Shown: positions 20,824 to 25,915 of the stretch, piece by piece | Layout: each line of letters starts with the position of its first letter | Position numbering within the stretch: position 1 is the first letter of the stretch | NCBI GenBank assembly: GCA_964388235.1 | Contig: CAYLXN010000008.1 | Location: 1 to 28,632, forward strand | DNA length: 28,632 nt | Source of the DNA: CAYLXN01 sp964388235 | GTDB taxonomy: Bacteria; Patescibacteriota; Saccharimonadia; Saccharimonadales; Saccharimonadaceae | Reading direction: 5' to 3' | Position numbers and translations under genes: made by a program | Notes under the pieces: generated by a model | Databases searched by the model: none | What the model saw: the letters and a program-made list of their open reading frames with translations, nothing else | Told to the model about the DNA's origin: nothing

Positions 20824-22443
20824 ATGGATGAAGATCGAGCAAAACGCGATCAGCGTGATTTAAACGAAAAAGCCACCGAACGGCGGTCTGAGTTGCTTGG
20901 TTTTCGCTATTTTGATATGCGACCAGTGGAAAATAGCCTGCCGTTATATCATGATATTTTGTCGATTGACGAGATGAAGCAGAATCACATTATTCCGTTG
21001 TCGATTGGTGAAGGTAGGGCGCCATTTCAGTTCGGCGTGACATCACTGACGCCGCAATCTTTTCTAGCTATTTTAAAGAAAAGATTTGAGCAGAATGGTC
21101 AAGCAACCCAATTTTTGTTGGTCAGTGAAGATGGTTATCGGGCAGTTATGTTGCGCTATAATCCGCTGAAAGAAATTAAATATGAAGATATTCAGATCGC
21201 TAAAGCTGGTGATAGTGAAACGATTGATGAAGTTTCAAATACACTGTCCACTGTTCGGCCAGATGAACTGTTTGATTTTTTGATCACTCAGGCCGAAAAA
21301 CTTGGTGCTAGCGATATTCACATTGAAAATATGCGTGACAAGATCCGGATTCGAATGCGAGTTGATGGGGCTCTGCACCCAGTGGCTTACGTTGATCGTG
21401 ATCGCTACCGAATTATCATCGGTGAACTATCAAGTCGGGCGTCGCTGTCATCGGCCTCGACCAAGCCGCAGTCAGGTAACATGCGGATGGAAATCCAGAA
21501 AGAAGACGGTCCGTTTTTGCTGAATTTGCGTATTGAGATGATTCCGACACTCTATGGTATTGACTCAGTTATGCGTTTGTTTAATTTTGATCAATCGTTT
21601 TTGAATTTGGATTTACTGGGCTTGGGCGAGAAAGAGCGGGCTGAAATCGATGAAATTATTAGTCATCCGCGCGGGTTAGTGCTAGTTGTCGGCCCAACTG
21701 GTTCAGGTAAATCGACAACTTTGTACAGTATGATCAATGCGCTTAATGAGCTTGATCGGAAGATTATTACCCTTGAGGATCCAGTTGAGTATAGTGTTTC
21801 AGGAATCACTCAGATTCCGATCAAAACAGCCGAGGGAGGAAATTTTGCTGAAGGTTTGCGCTCGGTGCTACGTCTTGACCCTGACGTCGTGATGGTTGGG
21901 GAAATTCGAGATGTTGACACTGCCAAGACGGCAATTCAGGCTTCGATCACTGGTCACTTGGTTTTAGCGACTTTTCACGCTGATTCAACTTCGGCAGCTT
22001 TTGTGCGTTTGCTGGATATGATTGGTCCCAATCCAATTTTCTCTTCGGCAGTACGTTTGGTGATTGCTCAGCGGCTGATTCGTAAGCTGGATGACAATCG
22101 TCAAGCTTATGAGCCCACCAAAGCCGAGCGTGATTGGATCACTAAGCAGCTTCAATATGTTCCTGATGATATAAAACAACCTTTGATGAAAGACATGAAA
22201 CTCTACAAACCAATGCCGACCAAGGAGTCGCCATTCGGTTATAGCGGACGGGCGGTGATTATGGAACAGTTAGTCGTCAATGAAAACATCCAAAAAACGA
22301 TCAGCAGCGACAGTAGTGATGTGAAGGTCAGTGTCATTGAATCGGAGGCTCGCAAGAGTGGGATGTTGACTTTATCAGAGAAAGCTACGATTATGGCGCT
22401 TGAGGGGATTACCACTTTGACCGAAATTAATCGTGTAATTTAA
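20824..22443 (+). CDS. GspE/PilB-type secretion or pilus-assembly ATPase
   Basis: This family powers assembly of type IV pili or type II secretion pseudopili. The 539-residue product has an N-terminal MshEN-like domain (about 40-120), an N2 domain (ASDIHIE at 162-168), and the ATPase core with Walker A GPTGSGKST (290-298), Asp box EDPVE (318-322), Walker B VVMVGEIRD (355-363) and His box ITGHLVLATFHADS (375-388). A GYSGR segment is followed by a C-terminal helical part. The tetracysteine zinc site common in PilB/GspE is absent. No other pilus gene lies nearby. Saccharibacteria use type IV pili to contact hosts, which fits but is not shown here. Confidence 0.92.
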   Translation: MDEDRAKRDQRDLNEKATERRSELLGFRYFDMRPVENSLPLYHDILSIDEMKQNHIIPLSIGEGRAPFQFGVTSLTPQSFLAILKKRFEQNGQATQFLLVSEDGYRAVMLRYNPLKEIKYEDIQIAKAGDSETIDEVSNTLSTVRPDELFDFLITQAEKLGASDIHIENMRDKIRIRMRVDGALHPVAYVDRDRYRIIIGELSSRASLSSASTKPQSGNMRMEIQKEDGPFLLNLRIEMIPTLYGIDSVMRLFNFDQSFLNLDLLGLGEKERAEIDEIISHPRGLVLVVGPTGSGKSTTLYSMINALNELDRKIITLEDPVEYSVSGITQIPIKTAEGGNFAEGLRSVLRLDPDVVMVGEIRDVDTAKTAIQASITGHLVLATFHADSTSAAFVRLLDMIGPNPIFSSAVRLVIAQRLIRKLDDNRQAYEPTKAERDWITKQLQYVPDDIKQPLMKDMKLYKPMPTKESPFGYSGRAVIMEQLVVNENIQKTISSDSSDVKVSVIESEARKSGMLTLSEKATIMALEGITTLTEINRVI

Positions 22444-22465
22444 CCTTTTAAAAATCATTTTTTTA

Positions 22466-22474
22466 TGTTATACT
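22466..22474 (+). promoter_or_regulatory. Extended -10 of the rplS operon
   Basis: TGtTATACT, 22 nt after the pilB-like stop. Unlike many genes here it leaves a leader (about 32 nt), with AAAGGGAAA as SD before the rplS ATG. Confidence 0.6.
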
Positions 22475-22512
22475 ACTCGTCTGATAGATATTAAACAAAA
22501 TAAAGGGAAAAT

Positions 22513-22899
22513 ATGGATTTAATCAAAAAGATTGACGACGCCCAGAAAAAACCGCAAGTAGTGCAGGTTCAAAGTGGTGATCGTGTCAAAGTTCACCAGA
22601 AAATCAAAGAAGGCGACAAAGAGCGTCTGCAGGTTTTTGAGGGAGTGGTGATTCGAGTTAGTAACAAAAATTCTTCGACGGCCAGAATTATGGTTCGTAA
22701 AACTAGTTCAGGGGTTGGCGTAGAAAAAAGTTTCTTGATTCATAGTCCGCTAGTCGAAAAGATTGAAATTGTTCGTCGAGCCAAAGTTCGTCGTAATTAC
22801 ATTTCGTACATGCGAGACCGAAAAGGCAAGGGTGAACGATTGAAGAGTGTGCAATTTGATCACGAAGCGGTTAATACCCCAGCTGCTCCAAGCAAATAA
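22513..22899 (+). CDS. rplS: 50S ribosomal protein L19
   Basis: L19 sits at the 30S-50S interface. The 128-residue product has the family core: GDRVKVHQKIKEGDKERLQVFEGVVI, SSTARIMVRKTSSGVGVEKSFLIHSPLVEKIEIVRRAKVRRNYISYMRDRKGKGERL, plus a short Ala/Pro tail. It is the first gene of a run that continues with a thioredoxin-like gene 34 nt downstream. The usual neighbours trmD and rimM are not here. Confidence 0.96.
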   Translation: MDLIKKIDDAQKKPQVVQVQSGDRVKVHQKIKEGDKERLQVFEGVVIRVSNKNSSTARIMVRKTSSGVGVEKSFLIHSPLVEKIEIVRRAKVRRNYISYMRDRKGKGERLKSVQFDHEAVNTPAAPSK

Positions 22900-22933
22900 T
22901 TAATAATTAGCAACTAAAAAGAAGGAAAAAACA

Positions 22934-23503
22934 ATGACCAAAGATCAAAAAGCTCAATACATCAACATCGCAATCGTGGCGATTGTAATTTTAGCCATCG
23001 GCGTGATGTGGTTTAAATCAGCAAAACCAGCTGATGACAATCAAGTCAAAAAAGTAGACGAGATTGTCTATAGTGAAGACAACCAAGAGCAACCATTTAA
23101 GACCTTGAATTATGATGAGGCGATTGCAAAATTAACTGCTAAAAATTCAAAGCAAATGTTTTATGTTGGCTGTCGCAATTGCGGACATTGTAACAACTTA
23201 GAAACTGTTTTGACTGACTTTCTTGGTAAGTACGAAAGCAAAAATAAGAATCGAGATTTGATTTATAAAATAGAAGCTGGTTATGATTGTGTGCCTAAAG
23301 AGGATTCCGATCAGTACGCTGGCTATGAGAAAATTTATCAATTCTTGGTTGACAATAAACTAATTGAAGCCAATGAAGGTAAAAGTTTTGGCACTCCACA
23401 GTTCTTCTATGTTGAAAACGGCAAAATCAAGAAAGGTGAGTTAGGCGAGCGTAGCGTAGCTGGTCTTGAGAAATTTTTCAAGGCTAATAAATACCGAATT
23501 TAA
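22934..23503 (+). CDS. Membrane-anchored thioredoxin-like protein
   Basis: The 189-residue product has an N-terminal transmembrane helix (about 9-27), a charged linker (28-58), and a domain starting around residue 60 with MFYVGCRNCGHCNN. It contains overlapping C80xxC83 and C83xxC86 motifs; C83-G-H-C86 equals the PDI-type CGHC. A further Cys (YDCVP), a cis-Pro-like GTPQFFY and GKIKKGELGE follow, in thioredoxin-fold order. It probably acts outside the membrane as a thiol-disulfide oxidoreductase or bacteriocin-transport accessory-like protein (inference). Exported proteins with paired Cys in this window, such as the HNH protein, could be substrates. SD GAAGGAAA. Confidence 0.83.
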   Translation: MTKDQKAQYINIAIVAIVILAIGVMWFKSAKPADDNQVKKVDEIVYSEDNQEQPFKTLNYDEAIAKLTAKNSKQMFYVGCRNCGHCNNLETVLTDFLGKYESKNKNRDLIYKIEAGYDCVPKEDSDQYAGYEKIYQFLVDNKLIEANEGKSFGTPQFFYVENGKIKKGELGERSVAGLEKFFKANKYRI

Positions 23504-23506
23504 TCG

Positions 23507-23995
23507 ATGAATCCGCTTCTAGCTGGAATCATCATTGGCACTCCGATTATTACTTATTTCGGAGTGCCTTTTTTGTTGAGAAAAATAGGTTTCAGTTTGC
23601 AGTCAAAATCGCGTTGGCTGTTGGTAGTGGCTGGAATCATTTACCTGATCTCATGGTGGTTGCCGAGTTTTGAGGTTTTTCCAGGTGATTTTAGTTTCGT
23701 GAAGCACTTGGTGGGTGGTGGTATTTTTTCGGGAATTGTTTGGCTGTATATTCGGCAAGCTCTGGATTTGAAACGGAGCTGGCTGGCCGACGCGTTGGCT
23801 ATTTTTGCGCTGACTAGCAGTTTAGGTGTGTTAAATGAGTTATTAGAATTAGGATTGAATTTAATTTTAGACCAAGAGCGACAAATTATGATTTTTGATA
23901 CTAGCTATGATTTGCTAGCTAATAGTTTGGGGGCGCTGGCAGTTCATTTAGTTGATTTGATCGTAGGGTTGGTAGATGATTATCGGCATCGATGA
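23507..23995 (+). CDS. VanZ/DUF2238-like membrane protein with an intrinsic terminator near its 5' end
   Basis: The 162-residue protein has about four or five hydrophobic segments and the conserved stretch DTSYDLLANSLGALA near the C-terminus, preceded by LGVLNELLELG. This matches the VanZ/DUF2238-type pattern (Asp-Thr..Asp-x-x-x-Asn..Gly). Function is unknown for most members. The ATG at 23507 lies 3 nt after the stop of the thioredoxin-like gene. Its first codons contain a perfect terminator structure (23537-23574). A TTG near 23574 could be the true start if transcription restarts below it. The 3' end overlaps the rnhB-yraN start by 20 nt. Confidence 0.72.
   Translation: MNPLLAGIIIGTPIITYFGVPFLLRKIGFSLQSKSRWLLVVAGIIYLISWWLPSFEVFPGDFSFVKHLVGGGIFSGIVWLYIRQALDLKRSWLADALAIFALTSSLGVLNELLELGLNLILDQERQIMIFDTSYDLLANSLGALAVHLVDLIVGLVDDYRHR
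23537..23574 (+). terminator. Terminator-like hairpin inside the VanZ-like gene
   Basis: GGCACTCCGA (23537-23546) pairs perfectly with TCGGAGTGCC (23559-23568) over a 12-nt loop and is followed by TTTTTT (23569-23574). It lies about 30 nt into the open reading frame and could end most rplS-operon transcripts, attenuating the VanZ-like and rnhB-yraN genes. Confidence 0.78.
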
Positions 23996-24908
23996 GGTTG
24001 GTCGCGGATCGTGGGCGGGGCCGTTGGTCATGGGGGCGGCGGTGTTGGATGACCAAAAGTCAAAGATCGAAGGCTTAACCGACAGTAAGAAATTAACCAA
24101 ACGACAGCGAGAAAAGTTGGCCATTGTTATTAAACAGCAGGCGGTTTGGTGGGGTTTAGGCTGGGTTGAGGTGGCTGAAATCAATCAAATCGGATTAAGT
24201 CAGGCTTTGCGATTGGCGGCTAGGCGGTCGATTGCCGATTTGCCTGAAGAGTTGTCAAATACGCAGATTATCATCGATGGAACGATTGATTTTTTAGATG
24301 ATCATCGGGTTTCAACTTTGAAGAAAGCCGATTTGCTGGTGCCGTCAGTTTCAGCGGCGGCGATTTTGGCCAAAGTATCTCGAGATGAATTTATGGTGAA
24401 ATTGTCAGCGGAAGAGGCGTATTGTCAATTTGGTTTTGAGCGTCACGTTGGCTATGGCACGAAGCTTCATCGGCAGGCGATCGATAAATACGGTTTGTGT
24501 GATCAGCACCGCACTTGTTTTAAGCCGATGTCAGAAATGATAAATCTTCAGTCGAAAAAGCCTGTGCCGAGTCTTCAGACGACTAAACAAACTGGCGACG
24601 AGGGCGAAGACTTGGTGGCTGATCATCTGGCGAAACAGAGCTATGAGATTTTAGCGCGCAATTGGCGGACTGATCGTTTTGAGGTTGATATTGTAGCTAA
24701 AAAAGATCGGCAGATTTTTGTAATTGAGGTCAAAACTCGTAAAAATGCCGATTTTGGCGGCGGTTTGGCAGCAATTAATCATCAAAAGCTAACAAAACTC
24801 AAATTGGCCGCTGAAACAATTTTGCATAAATATCCTCAGTTTTCAGTGGTAATTATGGTGGCCGATGTCACTAGTGACGGTTCGATCAAGCAGTTGTTTG
24901 AGCTTTAA
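23976..24908 (+). CDS. rnhB: Ribonuclease HII fused to YraN (UPF0102) nuclease-like domain
   Basis: RNase HII removes ribonucleotides and RNA from RNA-DNA hybrids. Residues 1-185 form a complete RNase HII: GIDEVGRGSWAGP with Asp6 and Glu7, IIIDG with Asp101, KKAD with Asp119, and SAAAILAKVSRDEFM. A Lys/Gln/Thr linker (about 190-206) joins a complete YraN domain (about 207-310): GEDLVADHLAKQSYEILARNW, FEVDIVAKKD with Asp238, and IEVKTRK with Glu251 and Lys253, the D-ExK pattern of a restriction-endonuclease-like fold. The two genes are neighbours in many bacteria; here they are one continuous frame. The start overlaps the previous gene, and no terminator follows. Confidence 0.94.
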   Translation: MIIGIDEVGRGSWAGPLVMGAAVLDDQKSKIEGLTDSKKLTKRQREKLAIVIKQQAVWWGLGWVEVAEINQIGLSQALRLAARRSIADLPEELSNTQIIIDGTIDFLDDHRVSTLKKADLLVPSVSAAAILAKVSRDEFMVKLSAEEAYCQFGFERHVGYGTKLHRQAIDKYGLCDQHRTCFKPMSEMINLQSKKPVPSLQTTKQTGDEGEDLVADHLAKQSYEILARNWRTDRFEVDIVAKKDRQIFVIEVKTRKNADFGGGLAAINHQKLTKLKLAAETILHKYPQFSVVIMVADVTSDGSIKQLFEL

Positions 24909-24934
24909 AATTAGCCAAAAAAGATTTTTAATTA

Positions 24935-24940
24935 TATAAT
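24935..24940 (+). promoter_or_regulatory. -10 element of the leaderless HNH nuclease gene
   Basis: TATAAT ends 7 nt before the ATG at 24948, with no SD. Confidence 0.55.
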
Positions 24941-24947
24941 AATTCTA

Positions 24948-25664
24948 ATGGTTAATACTGAGGTTTATCTTCGGCGCCGTCAAAATTTGAGTCTGCTGAT
25001 CGTAGCTGGGTTGGCGGGATTGTTGATTTGGGGCGGTAGTAATTTAGGTAATTTGCGACAGTTTGTGAGCGATTGGCTGGAATTTACTCGGTATGATTTG
25101 AATATGGGTGAATTTGTTCCTGACGCCAAATCGCTGACAAAATTAGATAGCTTGGCGGTGAAAGGTCGGGCGCCCAAAGTTGGTTATGATCGCGAGCTGT
25201 TCGGTGGTGGCTGGGCAGTTTCTGGTGGCTGTACGACTCGCAATTTGATCTTGCGGCGAGATTTGCGTCAGGTGGTGGTCGATGAAAATTGCAAAGTCAG
25301 AGCTGGTATTTTGAATGACCCCTACACTGGCGAGCAGGTAAAATTTCAATATGGCGCCGAGACCAGTCAGGCAGTGCAAATTGATCATGTGGTGGCCGTC
25401 AGTGATGCTTGGCAAAAGGGTGCGCAAGCATGGGATGATGCAAAGCGAATCGAGTTTTACAACGACCCGCTTAACCTTTTGGCAGTGGAAGGGCAGGCTA
25501 ATCAAGCCAAAAGCGATGGTGATGCGGCCACTTGGCTGCCGCCGAACAAAGCTTTTCGCTGTGAGTATGTCTCGCGCCAGATCGAAGTCAAGTCCAAGTA
25601 TGACTTATGGGTGACTGAGGCTGAGAAGCAAGCGATGTCTCGAGAACTAAATAAATGTTTATAA
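24948..25664 (+). CDS. Membrane-anchored HNH-family (DUF1524/GmrSD C-terminal-like) nuclease
   Basis: The 238-residue product has a basic N-terminus, one transmembrane helix or uncleaved signal (about 14-30), and an extracytoplasmic domain. The domain has VQIDHVVAVSDAWQKGA (Asp146-His147, the metal/catalytic region), YNDPLNLLAVEGQANQAKSDGDAATWLPPN and a C-terminal VKSKYDLWVTEAEKQAM, the layout of secreted HNH/DUF1524 proteins frequent in Actinobacteria and Saccharibacteria. Four Cys (95, 115, 205, 237) outside the membrane could make two disulfides. It probably degrades external DNA or RNA for nutrient uptake or competence (inference). Leaderless, monocistronic. Confidence 0.88.
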   Translation: MVNTEVYLRRRQNLSLLIVAGLAGLLIWGGSNLGNLRQFVSDWLEFTRYDLNMGEFVPDAKSLTKLDSLAVKGRAPKVGYDRELFGGGWAVSGGCTTRNLILRRDLRQVVVDENCKVRAGILNDPYTGEQVKFQYGAETSQAVQIDHVVAVSDAWQKGAQAWDDAKRIEFYNDPLNLLAVEGQANQAKSDGDAATWLPPNKAFRCEYVSRQIEVKSKYDLWVTEAEKQAMSRELNKCL

Positions 25665-25679
25665 TTTTCAAAAAACTGC

Positions 25680-25708
25680 TTGACACTTATGCTTTGATTA
25701 AATATAAT
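25680..25708 (+). promoter_or_regulatory. Consensus promoter for the LRR surface-protein gene
   Basis: TTGACA (25680-25685), a 17-bp spacer, and TATAAT (25703-25708). It matches the -35/-10 layout of the wall-binding-repeat gene and differs from the -35-less leaderless promoters nearby. Confidence 0.85.
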
Positions 25709-25770
25709 TAGTTTAACTATTAAAAATAGTGTGCAATAAAAAGTGTGTAATAAAAACGAAGGGTGGACCC

Positions 25771-25845
25771 ATGTCCAAAACAAACTACAAAAAAATCGCA
25801 GTGGTTTACTTGCCTCAAGTCAGCCAGATTGCTGTTGCCAACTAA
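25771..25845 (+). CDS. Putative 24-residue leader peptide upstream of the LRR gene
   Basis: The ORF encodes MSKTNYKKIAVVYLPQVSQI followed by AVAN and a TAA stop. It is preceded by GAAGGGTGG (25758-25766), the same kind of SD as rmuC. A short basic start with a mildly hydrophobic middle gives no functional clue. It could be a regulatory leader peptide or the broken N-terminus of the downstream gene. Confidence 0.35.
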   Translation: MSKTNYKKIAVVYLPQVSQIAVAN

Positions 25846-25879
25846 TTTGGCGGCCGAAGCAAATATTTTTTGCCATCAT

Positions 25880-25903
25880 ATCAAGCGTAACTAGACGCTT
25901 GAT
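25880..25903 (+). repeat. Perfect 9-bp hairpin before the LRR start
   Basis: ATCAAGCGT, loop AACTAG, ACGCTTGAT. It contains the last in-frame stop (TAG, 25892-25894) upstream of the LRR coding frame and ends 12 nt before the TTG at 25916. There is no U-tract, so it is not a terminator. Confidence 0.6.
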
Positions 25904-25915
25904 TTGGTATGGCGG

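Larger units (their letters stand above)
25709..25915 (+). promoter_or_regulatory. Long 5' leader of the LRR gene with a small ORF and two hairpins
   Basis: About 200 nt separate the promoter from the first plausible start of the LRR protein. The leader contains a small ORF with a good SD (25771-25845), a short hairpin GCCAA/TTGGC (25837-25851) overlapping its stop, and a perfect 9-bp hairpin (25880-25903). No known riboswitch class was recognised. Frames above and below shift here, so an undetected indel splitting a longer N-terminus is an alternative. Confidence 0.5.
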
